From contig OV121097.1 in NCBI GenBank assembly GCA_921293015.1, positions 26,075,429 through 26,139,428 on the forward strand: a DNA stretch of 64,000 bases, written 5' to 3'. Each line of letters begins with the position of its first letter. The stretch's first letter is position 1. Both the position numbers and the translations under genes were made by a program. Below are positions 35,735 through 46,859 of this stretch, piece by piece. The notes under the pieces were generated by a model that was given only the letters and a program-made list of their open reading frames with translations, was not told the origin of the DNA and made no database searches. The DNA comes from Phorcus lineatus. Taxonomy: Eukaryota > Mollusca > Gastropoda > Trochida > Trochidae.

Positions 35735-36180
35735 GCAATCTGATTAAAATCGACCATGTTCCGAGGAATAAAAGTTTGAAAATATTGACTCTAGCGAGAT
35801 TCGAACTCTAGGCTATTCGCTCCACAACGGTCTGAAGGCAGCGTCACTGCTCGCACGTGCTGACACCAGTTTAGTGCAGACAAGACATACATGTAGTCAT
35901 TAGCGAACCAACCACATCATCGCTTTTAAAATAAGGATAGTGGCGATCAAGGTTAACGAAAGGTAAATGGGAGTTACTTGTCCCTAGCTACTGATACCGA
36001 ATGCTTTTGCCGCACGCATTGTGATTGGTTAGCTGAGTTTACGCAAGAACGTGCGCTACAGTAGGCTGCGGTCAGACCGTTGTGGAGAGGATAGCTTAGA
36101 CAGTTAGAGTTCGAATCTCGGTAGAGTCAATATTTTGAAACTTTAATTGCTCGGAACACGGTCGATTTTAATCAGAATGC
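35735..36180. mobile_element. Non-autonomous DNA transposon with ~120-bp terminal inverted repeats
   Basis: The left end (GCAATCTGATTAAAATCGAC, 35735 on) and right end (GTCGATTTTAATCAGAATGC, to 36180) are inverted repeats. They pair inward through 'TTCCGAG.AAT..AAGTTT.AAAATATTGACTCT', 'GATTCGAACTCTA' and 'CTCCACAACGGTCTGA' with scattered mismatches. Each arm includes AGTTCGAATCTCG, which resembles a tRNA-gene B box. Between the arms is a roughly 200-bp unrelated centre including GTGATTGGTTAGCTGAG. No transposase frame is present. It could alternatively be two head-to-head tRNA-derived SINE fragments. Confidence 0.8.
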
Positions 36181-36346
36181 TAATAATGATACCTGTGTTA
36201 AAAATTTATATGTTGAAGTTACAAACTCAATCTGATCTTTTGCAGTTGTAAAAGAATTAACCAAGTGTCAAGCAAAAACACCTTTTGAACAACATTTAAA
36301 CTTGAAGTACAGGAATGGATTGGACGATGTGTTTGATTTAAAGCTC

Positions 36347-36368
36347 TCTATTCTATTCTATTCTATTG
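36347..36368. repeat. Short (CTATT)n pentanucleotide run
   Basis: Four consecutive CTATT-type units follow a 'GATTTAAAGCT' context. It may be a retroelement tail, but no element body is recognisable upstream. Confidence 0.8.
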
Positions 36369-38029
36369 ATAAAAAAAGTCATTATCTTCTGGAAAAATTA
36401 ACGTTCTTTTCCTTGAGATCACTTTATTTAGCTTAAATAAGCGAGACTCTACCTTTAAGTGTCTGTTTAGAATCACAAAGCTTAATAATCTTGAAGCAGT
36501 CTACGAAGAAGCCGACCTGATGTCGTCAAATTACCAGAGCTGAGTGAACTTGCAATTAAATTTTCATGAAATTCTATGAACAGAAATTCATTAATCGATA
36601 TTAATTCAATGCACCGTCTCCATGGTAGACAGATGTTCCTTTTTAGAAAATGAAAGGACATATATCCTATAGTATGAATAACCTAAATCCTACAAATATT
36701 GTCTTTATTTGTCAAGTATTTAGTCATAGGCACTCAATCCAATTGGGACGACAATTTCAGCTCAATTAGATGTAGCCATGGTCACATAAAGACAATTTTA
36801 GAATATGTAAAATCATTTCAGCATAATATTGAATAACGTTATGGAATATATTTTTGTTTTAATAACTCTCTCTCATTTGAATAAAAAAAAACGTTACTGA
36901 TCATTGACCAATATGAAGAAAAATTAAACATCCTGGTTCTCGGTAATAACACCTCTTAAGAGTAAACACTTTGGATGTTAAAAATCGAATAGTTTATGAT
37001 TTGATTTGAATAAGTGCAAGCTTGATAATCTATACCATGATATTCCATAAAATTATAGATGAATTTCTCCTTTGATATATCTCTTTCAAATCAGATTTAC
37101 TTAAAATTGACAGAAGCGAAAAAAATAAAATAAAGGTAGAAGTAAGCGTCCTTCATAGCCACAACATTTTCATACATGGACTCCTAATATTAAGGCAGTG
37201 AAAGAGACAGCTCTAGCTCTTTAAAACTCTGCCACTTAATCTGATAAAATAAACTGTAGTTATGTCTCAGAAGGCCTTTAAAGTCGTTGTAAGCGGAACT
37301 GTGTATTGAACAGCAAAAACTTGAATCAGTCATTTTTCAACGAGTAGGAATTTAGTGCATATTTGCGCAATTTAGTCAATTTGATATTTCATCCTATATT
37401 TATAATTATTCCAACAATAGGCAGTGAAGACATAACATTAAATCTCACGTTTATGGACCATACGATTCATTAAAGAGTAACAGAAAAGTGTTTTAATGAA
37501 TGGATGACATCTATCAAGTATATTATATTATATGTTAGAGGGACCGAGTTGCCTAATAGTATAAATGATGTCAGTGATCGGACATGTCACTAACAAACAT
37601 GTTAAAATTGCTGGTACAAGTATGCATTAGATGAACTGACGAAAGAAATATTTAAGATAGTAAGATAAAGAAACCCACTATTAACAGACATAATTTAAAA
37701 CCTATGATATTTAACTAATAAATGAGTGAGTGAAATATTGTTAAGCGCAACTAGGCAACTATTTCAGCCTCTAAGGACGCTTGAACTCTTGAACAATTAA
37801 TGACAGTATCATATGCAACTCAGAATCGTCAATTAGATTAGATGCAAAGGCATGGTTTGGTTTTAGTTCCAACGTCTAGACTATACTAAGCAACCAGTGA
37901 AAAAATTACTTTAGATTTGTTACTGCAGTTTACAATGACTGAGATAATTGAATTTCTTAAATTATTCTCTTTTTTAGTATTTATTTCTTTTATTCAATTT
38001 TTTGTATGGTACATTACCATCACTTAAAT
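36369..38029. other. Non-coding stretch, nothing recognised
   Basis: No open frame reaching 60 codons. A GAGTGAGTGAAATATTGTTAAG tract near 37723 weakly recalls the SINE-like head seen at 46640, but it is too short to call. Confidence 0.5.
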
Positions 38030-38105
38030 TCTTTTCACTGACGCATTTGTTCTCTTTTGTCTTCAGGTAAGTCTATTTTCCTCCATTTCTGGTCGATGGT
38101 AAGTA
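38030..38105 (+). promoter_or_regulatory. Candidate recursive (ratchet) splice site RS2
   Basis: A possible branch-point context (TCACTGAC near 38036-38043) and pyrimidine tract (TTGTTCTCTTTTGTCTTCAG) end in CAG at 38064-38066. GTAAGT follows immediately at 38067-38072. A second strong 5' splice site, GTAAGTATG, starts at 38099 and would define a 32-nt RS-exon at 38067-38098. The arrangement matches RS1 at 14.08 kb on the same strand. As with RS1, no host gene is visible in the window. Confidence 0.5.
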
Positions 38106-40349
38106 TGTTACAGTAGTTTTCATTTTTTCTAGGTCACATATTGTATATGGCGAACGTGTCAAAGGTTTTATATAACGAAACGAGGCAATGAGTTCCATTT
38201 TCTGTTCTTTATTAGAGATAATTATTTGTCACCTTTAATATGAAATCGTATCATTTGCATTTACAATTTAACAAGCTACAAAACAACATTTTATCTCTCT
38301 CAGTTAAGTTTCTATATATTCAAAACTTGAAATTTATTCGACATTGTCCATTTTGATTGGACTGGTTATGTGACCGGTATACTTAAAAAAAGAACTTAAA
38401 AACTTAATAGACTGCGTAGATACTCGTCTGGCTTCAGATATTTGTGGATGAATTTTTTAATGGATTAATATCTCTCAAGGGGACCTAATCACGAATTATT
38501 TGGACAAGTAGTTTACATGTACATTCTTACAACGGCATTTAGTGCTACGGTTTCCAGACACAAAATTAAACTGTTCCCATTGTAGGTCGTTTCGTTGGTT
38601 GTGATAATGACATATAGTATTTTTGACCTTTTACTTCGCTTAACTTCGGTCTTCTTTATTTTAAATTTTCACTAAACGCAAAAACGACGTTTTGAAATGG
38701 CATCTTTCGCCTAGCTGAACGGACATAAAAATAAGATCTGCTTGTTGGGGAATCTTTTGATGATAGATGTGTGATTATGTCATTTATAATTTCACCTTTT
38801 TCTTGGGTCATGGTACAATTTTTTTCTTTTAATTATATAATAATTTTTTTCTCCATCGCTGCATAGAAAAACCAAGGTTAACGCGACGTTTGTCCATTCG
38901 TACATTCCATTTCAACCGACTCATTAATGGTTGCCAAGTCTATCAAAAACTGAATACACCTGACATTGGAAATAATGACACCAGTGAACTTGGTCAGAAA
39001 GTCATCGCGCCCTTTTCAAATCTCCAATTTCATCTAATACAATATCCAGCAAATGTTAATACCAATGTTTTGATGGCGATCCACAGGAGGATCATATGAC
39101 ACTTATCAAACATTTCTCTGCGATATGTTTTATAGGATATAAGGTTTCCCTATTTTTGAGAAAAATACAATTTCATTGTCTTTTTCATTCTTTAGTGCAA
39201 TTAATTTAGAACCAGCGTCTGGCCTAGTGCTAAAAACACATTAAGGTGTATTGATTTATCTTCAGTGGTATTTTAGTTTATCAAGACTTACAAATGTACA
39301 AGTTGTTAGGTTAACTCTGCGTTGAGAAGGATATTTGGGAACAACAAGCTCCATATTATCAACCATTACATTATACACTAACGATTTATGTCAGCAAGTT
39401 TTTTTTCATTTCATTTGGCTTTGCTTGAAAAATAATTGGAAAATATGAATTGCTAAGATTGTTTAAGCATACTTATTAGCCTGATTATATTACATGAAAT
39501 CCACTTTAGCCACTCATCACATCAATGCAAGATTCCTTTTACAAAAACCTCTAAACTCTATATTTCATGCCAATACAATCATCTTTTTGCGCTTCCATCG
39601 CGATAAGTCCATTTGAGGGTTACATGAGATACAAACCTCGGGATGTTAAAGTTCGATAGTTGAATATAAAAATATTTACATTCTCATTCCGAATTGACAT
39701 ATCCGTGAACTCTGAAAGGTAAAACAATTTTTAACACATACATGTTGAATGATGTAGAGTTAAGGAGCGATAGTAAACATTCTACAAATATTTTTATAAG
39801 TAATGGTGTTATCTTATATCAAAGAGTAAATAAAAGTTTTTTTGACTATATTGACATTAGGTTTATTTGTGCATTAACTTAAGTAAATCCTAGCATTAGT
39901 GGTTAATGATAGCATTAGAGTTACAACATGATATGATGGTAGATGATTACTAGTAATTAAATGTGATTTAGGCATTTTAGCATGTTCAAAGGAGAATATG
40001 ATGAAGTAATAAGAAGAATCGCATGAAAGAAAAACAGGCGTTACCCATTGTTTGATTTGAATTGAAAGAACTTACAACTCTCGTTTAGGCTACCAAATCT
40101 GTTTTCCCAACTGAAAAGATTAAATGTTGTCTAAACTTTCAAGGGGCAGTGATGATGGTTGCTTGAGAGTTAACGATCGTTTTCTAGGAAAGGCTGATTA
40201 CACGCTCGAAACGAAAGTAGAAAAAATATAGTGTTCTCACGAAAACGAAAATATAGGTTTTTTAAATGTCTTTTCACTATAAGAAGCCGTTCTTTAACGA
40301 ACGTATCAAAATGGGTTACGCTATACAACCCATTTCCTACCTCATATGA
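38106..40349. other. Non-coding stretch, nothing recognised
   Basis: AT-rich with poly-T runs near 38820 and 39400. The open frame at 38890-39099 (69 codons) has no motif. No repeat alignment found. Confidence 0.5.
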
Positions 40350-43300
40350 TTAAAGGGTGTTCACACCAAAATGGTCGCGCGTGATTTTTGCTTCATACAG
40401 GCTATAGATGGTTGGATTGTGTAATAAGATGTTTTTGAACCTCTGAAGATATATTTTGCATTTAAAGATATAAATGTTTTATGCCTCAAACAATGTTGGT
40501 CAGAAATGTGCGTCATTGTCAAGTTTTCGATCATAAATTACAATTTAAACCTGAGTATTGTTTCCATTCTGACCTGATTAGCCATACGATGGTGATTTTA
40601 TGAGACAAGCAATATTTTTCGACGAAATGACACCATTTATAAAGTTTGACAGATTTGACTCCAACAACAAACTCTGTGTCCCTTTGAATTATGTTTCAAC
40701 AAGTTAGTTGGGTCCGCCCGCTAAACGTGTTTCCTTGAATATAATATAGAATCATCGCAAGGTTGTAAAACATAATTCTAATAGTTTGATGGCATAGTAG
40801 GTATGAAATATATTTGTATAGATACGGTATACATGTAAAAAAGTAGCAGTTGCTCATTGTAGCAGTCAGTTATTATAACTTGCAAAAAACAACCGATTCC
40901 ACAAATGCGTTCAGACATATTAGTTTACTGTTTAAGACACGAAAGACAGTTATTGATATTTTCTTGTTTCTACTTGTGGGAAACTGCGTTCCGTCGTCGC
41001 TCTCATCAGAACCTAAGACTTCCACCTTCGATCTGAATCAGGTCAAAACAAACGCAAAGTTCGGGGCCTCTTTCGAGATATCGTTGGACATTAGGTGAAC
41101 GGCAGTGTAACCGTTTTTTAAGTAACGATTTGGCTTATAATTATACATATCACCTTTAGAAAGATTTTCGAAGAAGTAATTAAAAATGAATTTTTTAAAT
41201 ATTTACGCTAAAAATACATTCACAGATAACTATTAAGAATATCCGTCAATGCATGAAATTGCTTTTGAGGACAAGGTGGTCAGAGAAATTTTAAGTGCAA
41301 AAAGGAAACCCCATCCAATAGATACAGAGTGATAACAGAAGAGAAAATTTATTGACATTCACCAAGTTCTGATAGGTTTTTCATTTGCTTGAATTATCTA
41401 CTCATGTGAAATCCAGTCGTACTTTCATCATTAAGTATTGATTTAGGATTTCATTTGACTCCATTTATCCATACCTCACTCTGCATGAGCAGTCCTCCAG
41501 TGCGTTAAAAACTAGCAACAAGTAAATTTTATTCTTGACAGTTATGGATTAGGAATGGATTCATAGAAGAGTTTATGCAATGGACCGTAATAAATGTAAA
41601 TCTGTCCATTCGGTGCCAGTACCTGTTTCCGAAACAAAGTTACTATGACGATTTACCTAAACACGCCTGGCTGACAGTTTTTACTCGTAACATGTCAAAC
41701 AACGTTATAATACATATTTGTTGATTAATACAGTTTTTAATGAATAACATTGTTCAACAAGCAAAAGAACATGTATAAATGTTTTAGTGATTATTTATAG
41801 GTTATTGTGCCTATAATTACCCTGTAGATAACTCATCTGATTATTTCAAAAGCTTTTTCATAAAACATGAATAATTTATTATTAGAAACAATTATCGCAA
41901 AGTAGATACAGCAGGTTAAAGCTTTTAAGAGTCATATACACAGGCCCTACTGGGTATTGTAACGATAAAAGACATCTGCACGCCATTATCAAACAAACTA
42001 AATTTGAAAGACACGTCTATTGCAATGTAATTTCACACTTCTGAATCTGATGGGCAAATGTTGTGACTTAACATGATTAAATTGAATCGAAAGAGAAAAT
42101 AAATATTTGCATATGCTTTTTCCTTTTACCAGTGAATCAAACTCTTCATCGATTGCAAAATTTTCTCTCACTGAAATGTCTTTATCAAAACGGATATCAT
42201 TGGAACTTTTGCCAGTCTTCTAATACAGGAAGTTTATGGCATATGTTTTGAAAAAGTAGAAAATATAATGTAATCGAGTTCATAACAATGAATGGTTTAT
42301 AGAATTGTAAGGGAAGTGTGATATGGTTCAAGTATCATTGTACATAATAAACGATTTGAACTCATTGATAAAAACCTAATTTTAGTTTAAAACAGATTTT
42401 CAATGAAAAAAATAGGTTCTCTTAGATCTAGTTTTGTAATTATGTAACTTTTGTATGTATGTAACTTTACTATGAGCTCAAATTTACACAGTAGATGTGT
42501 TCACTTATCATTTATGTCGGGGATCACTTTTCATTGTTAATATTATAGAAACAATTGAATCTTATGTGTCAATTTGTGCTGTGAAAATGAATGTTTAAAT
42601 GTTTGCAAATTTCTAAACGTCACTGACTTTCAGTGTGTCTGATTGATTCTTTCAAAGGTCAAAAGGTGCTATCATCTTTTACTAAAATCATTATCGAAAT
42701 GATTATAAGGTAAGTTGGGTTTTTTCGAAAAGAAATCTTCAACCAACTTAATTGTGCTCAAATTATTCTACTGAATAAATAAACCTGCAAATCAATTGTT
42801 AATATAACTTTAAGAGCGGAAACATTCCATATAATGTATAGAATTTCGTTGACAGACTGAAGTATCATGTTCCAAATAAGAAACCAATCGTGACAGAACC
42901 AATTTCCTCAGCTATTCACATCTTCTTCTGAATGTCAGGATTGATCCAACATTGCTGTTCAAAGCATAATGAATAGCCCTACTACCGTAATACTAAATGT
43001 TCGTGTTCTGATATATAGGCATTGGTACGTGGTTGATATTAACTTGTGTTATTAACCACCTCTCAGTTTTTAAAGATCACTTTTTTCTGTAGAGATAAAT
43101 AGGATTTTTTTATTAATCAAACATATAGGGAACATGAAGCTCAACAAAAAACATGGACGCCGTTTAATATTCATAGGGTTTTTATGTGCGTCTTGCTTCA
43201 CATGTCAACTGCATCACTTTTGATTTATCAAATTGACCTTTTACTTTCACAAGGATTTCAATGAAGCCAAACATTCTGAAATACCTCGAGTCGCATACAG

Positions 43301-43950
43301 GTTTAAAATTTTGTAAAGATAATTCAAATATAATAAGCATATATGTAAGATACGAGTATGTGAGTAAAATAGATAATATAAACTAAACCGAAGGTGAATC
43401 AACAATAACTAATCAAATAAATGAAATGTCATGGAGATGTATGATTGTACTTTTCTGTAAATACCTGTATACCCTGCTCTCCTCACTCAAGTGTACATTC
43501 TAGATATTTTTGTCTCTTCTTTGTAAATATTCCTTGTTGTGACTGTATTGTAATTACTTGATGTAAGTGTTTATATACATGTATGATGATCTTCGGACTA
43601 AATCTGGAGGAAATAAAGAGATTCATTCATTCATTCATTCATTCATTCATTCATAACCGGTAATCGTAAAGTTCAAATTAAGTCATTTAAGCTAAATTCG
43701 ACTTCAGTTTTAAAGTTTACAGAATTGTTTGTTTTATGTTTTATGTCTCCACGTCGTAGATGTCAGAGACTAGCGGTTAAGTACAGGCATTCTACTCAAT
43801 TTGATGATATTTTAGGTACGGGAAGTTAAAGATTGCACTGTAGATATTCACGTTGTTGACAAGCAGGCAAATACTCCAGTATTAACGATGAACTTGATGA
43901 TTCAGATGGTGTTACTTCAGTAGAAAATAATTACAGTGTTAAATGTATTA
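40350..43950. repeat. Array unit U2 (block L1): modules G-D-H-E-F-C-I
   Basis: The block is collinear with 46860-48960 (offset 6.1-6.5 kb) and with 51425-55000. Anchors in order: 'AAAGGGTGTTCACACCAAAATGG' (40350), module D (40890), 'CGTCAATGCAT' plus 'ACAAGGTGGT' (41245), module E (41265-41640), 'TTCACACTTCTGAATCTGATGG' with 'AACATGATTAAATTGAA' (42030), 'TTGTACATAATAAACGA' (42340), 'CACTGACTTTCAGTGTGTCTGA' (42620), module C (42840), and module I (43750). The insertion of a LINE end at 43425-43654 is unique to this unit. Confidence 0.8.
43425..43654 (+). mobile_element. 3' end of a LINE-like retroelement with (ATTC)n tail
   Basis: A segment without coding potential ends 'CTTCGGACTAAATCTGG', then AATAAA at 43612-43617, then an (ATTC)8 run at 43621-43654. 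The paralogous unit at 54.5 kb lacks exactly this segment: homology on its left stops near 43425 and resumes near 43660 ('GGTAATCGTAAAGTTCAA' against 'TGTAATCATTTAGTCCAG'). This supports a true insertion after the duplication. The 3' structure resembles the minus-strand element at 1150-1300, but body sequences differ. Confidence 0.75.
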
Positions 43951-44218
43951 ACAAGAAAATATTTGAAAGATTTTTTGCAACTAAAGTTCTATTAATGTTA
44001 TTGCTAGATTGACTGATTTGGCACAAGATAATGATTTATGATATGACTTTGAGACGTATTTCGATGTGATGTCATCATGATAATTGTTAGTACACCCGGC
44101 ATTTATCTGACAGGATTTATTTTCAGCCTAATCATGACATAATTCTAATAAGGCTATTTATAAAGAATAAGTTCATCAGTCAAACGCAAGCCCTTACATC
44201 AAGAAAGGTTTCATTGCA

Positions 44219-44718
44219 ATGCATGTTCCGGTAGAGACCGATGAAGAAGCATTCTCTACCAACAGAGGTATCTCCCTCATAAATTTCTATACAACCTCTG
44301 TCTTAAGGTTTCTCGGTCTTCCGGCACTTTCCCCGAGCGGGACAATATTGCAACTTAAAATACCTGACTATATTTCAGCCAATGAAAACAACGAATGCAT
44401 GAATGACATAGTTAATGTCACACAGGCATGTGCAATGAAACAGTCGGAAAATGAGGCGTTTGTGTTCTGTATAAATACGACTCAAAGTGTAAGGTGCATA
44501 TTCGAATAAAGTTTAGCTTTTGGGAAGATTACGGAAGTAACTAAGGCGGTTTGAATGATAACTTTTAATAAGGCGTCGCTGATTGCACAACTAACTTTGA
44601 TTGCAGCCAATCAGCGTTCTGCATTTCGTGCACAAGAAACCTCTGAAGAGGTTGTATAGAAATTTATGACGAAGCTACCTCTGTTGGGAGAGAATGATGA
44701 AGAAGTACAAACGTTGAT
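44219..44718. mobile_element. Fold-back element FB5 enclosing a 96-codon open frame
   Basis: The left arm (about 44240-44314) and right arm (about 44633-44708) are inverted repeats that pair through 'GATGAAGAAGCATTCTCT.CCAACAGAGGTA' and 'TCATAAATTTCTATACAACCTCT', with an indel or two. The interior (about 320 bp) includes GCAGCCAATCAGCG. The 96-codon plus-strand frame at 44219-44509 begins inside the left arm and has no recognisable domain. I treat it as a by-product of the element, not a gene. Confidence 0.85.
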
Positions 44719-44779
44719 ATTTCATTACTTTTTATTTGCCTATATTTCCAACGACAGTGATTACTACTCCTGGGAACTA

Positions 44780-46830
44780 AGCTTGAAATGTCCGACTATA
44801 AGGCCTTATGTCTGATTTCCAGAAACAAAGAGTGGAGACAAGAGCAAATTCCAAATGCTGTCTGACAATCTCTTGGCATGGCCCGTGTGGAGATAAAATA
44901 GATCAGAAAAGATCAATATTGAGTTACTAGAACTCGTAGATTTTTCTCTTTCTATCGCTAGGGAAATGGATTATCAAGTTTCAATCGTTACTCCATTGTA
45001 TGAACCAGACAAATTATATACACTGCGAGCATTTACAGATATCAATGCCTTAAATTAAATAACTGTGATCAATGTATTCTTATAGCTCATTCATGTAACG
45101 CTGCACAATTAATAAGAATAAAGAAGTCTATTGTGAAAGAGTAGAGAAACGTCTGGAATATCAGGACCTTTTTACAGAGTGAAAGAACATCTGTTTTTCC
45201 TAGACAAATACAGTGTTGATCACATTTCGTGAGGTAAAAAAATAGGTATTTCACAAGTGATGTATCGTCAGATGTTCTGATTCTGAGAGATTTTTCTAAT
45301 TTAAACTCTTTCGAAGGTGAATTTGCGCACAAAGGAAGCCAGCAAGAATATAGTAATTAACATCATGGGCTCACTGCATTGTTTTGATGACGTCATTTGT
45401 ATGTTGACGATAAAGGTTATTGCCACTTAAGCAATTTATACCTACTTTATACCTCTCATATTTGTACCTACTTAAGCAACATAGTGGATATCTAAATGAC
45501 AAAAGATTGTATACTTTCCATCATACAACAAAAGCGTATCTTCTTCCACCTTTAACATGCCAGAAAAGATAGCAAGCTTTTAAAGGTAATCTATTAATAA
45601 ATCCTTATTGAATAGTTCAAGCATGGTATATTATTCTTCTTGTATATCTTCTTGAGTGTTTTGGATATTATTGTGAGTGATAAGTTCAGTGTCACCGATG
45701 GTTTTTCATTGACCTCAGGTTAATGATGTGGCTATTGCATACCTCTTGTGCACTTGTGATACTTAATCGCCACCCTTGATGTCTGTCCTTTGCTTTTTAT
45801 TATTACAATCGTGAAATTGTCAGGAAGAGCCAAAAGTTATTGCAATATTGAATCCTTATATGCCATATATTTGGCTATCTCGTTCCTCCTTAGCATAAAC
45901 GTGGCCTTTCTGGTAAGTTAGTTTTGCTCGGTGGCATGGAAACGTATATAATGGCATGTATTTACCGAAAGTTGTGCAGATAGATTTATGCATAGCAACA
46001 TAAAATATGTTTTAAACTTTATTCAAGCTGTAACGTAATCGTTTTCGTAACATTGTGGCTAAATATTTATCAATTTCGTTACATTGGCACACATCTTTTT
46101 CATGTAGAATGTCATTTATGTAATGCTGTGTTGTGAAATTGAAAATGAAATAGTCTCACGAGACAGTTTTTATCGTCAAATCACATTCGCCATATCTACA
46201 ATAACTGTTAACAAAAGAATGATCAAAAACCCATTTTCTTCGAAGTACTAGTATTTCCTTCTTTAGCAAATTAATAAGAGGTAGCGACAGATACATACAT
46301 GACAGAAGATTGGCAATGGTTGAAAGAGAAACGATGGTGGCAAAAACTGAAAAGAATGTGGGCTGACATTAACCATTCTGTGATAGGCTTTCAATTTGGA
46401 TTCCCCAAAATAGAAGAGTCTACTCTATGGCGAACCTGAGGTATCGATTTACGAGTTCTTTTCAACTTACTTTTCCATCGTAATTGGCATTTGCAGGCAT
46501 TACGTACATAAGAAAACCAAACCTACACAAATTTCTCAATGTTGACAATTACGATTAAGCAATGGAGTAGTAGAAGATGTTTATGCCAATGGCTGTAAAT
46601 GGCATCCAGTGCTTAAGTGGCTCAAGAAGCTAACTAAACAAAACGTGAGTGAACGAGTAATGGGGTTTAACGTCCATTCAGCAATATTTCAGCTGAAGAA
46701 TAAAAGGACTTTTTCTAATCAGGACATTTAGCTGGACCTTTTAAGGGTATGGGTATACTGTTTAACAGTCTACATACAACAGATATCAAATTTCAATTGT
46801 AAAACAATATATGAACTTTTAATTATCAAT
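44780..46830. repeat. Array block K, copy 1 (partner 49930-51400)
   Basis: Shared ordered anchors: 'AAATTC.AAATGCTGTCTG', 'AATAGATCAGAAA', 'ATTGAGTTACTAGAAC' (44820-44940), 'CGCCATATCTACAATAACTGTTAACAAAA' split across 46190-46215, module E-like 'TTGACATTAACC.T.CTGTG' (46360), the SINE-like tract (46640), and 'GGGTATGGGTATACT' (46748). The offset to copy 2 shrinks from 5.2 to 4.6 kb along the block, showing deletions in copy 2. The minus-strand frame 45087-45332 is not conserved. Confidence 0.8.
46640..46705 (+). mobile_element. Degraded SINE-like head, gastropod type
   Basis: The tract GTGAGTGAACGAG followed by GGTTTAACGTCCATTCAGC and AATATTTCAGCTG resembles the 'GTGAGTGAGTGAGTTTA', 'ACGCC...AGCAATATTCCAGC' start of an abundant short repeat I recall from abalone and related gastropod genomes. 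The paralogous position in block K copy 2 (about 51208-51262) has the same element, more decayed, so insertion predates the duplication. The assignment is from memory of the family. Confidence 0.45.
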
Positions 46831-46859
46831 AACTATAAATCAATTTTTCTTCTCACAAA

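Noticed and set aside
26283-41098. Open frames in all three copies of module D (26283, 28810, 40850) as a possible gene family
   Set aside because: The copies align only with small indels that place the frames in different registers, so there is no shared peptide.
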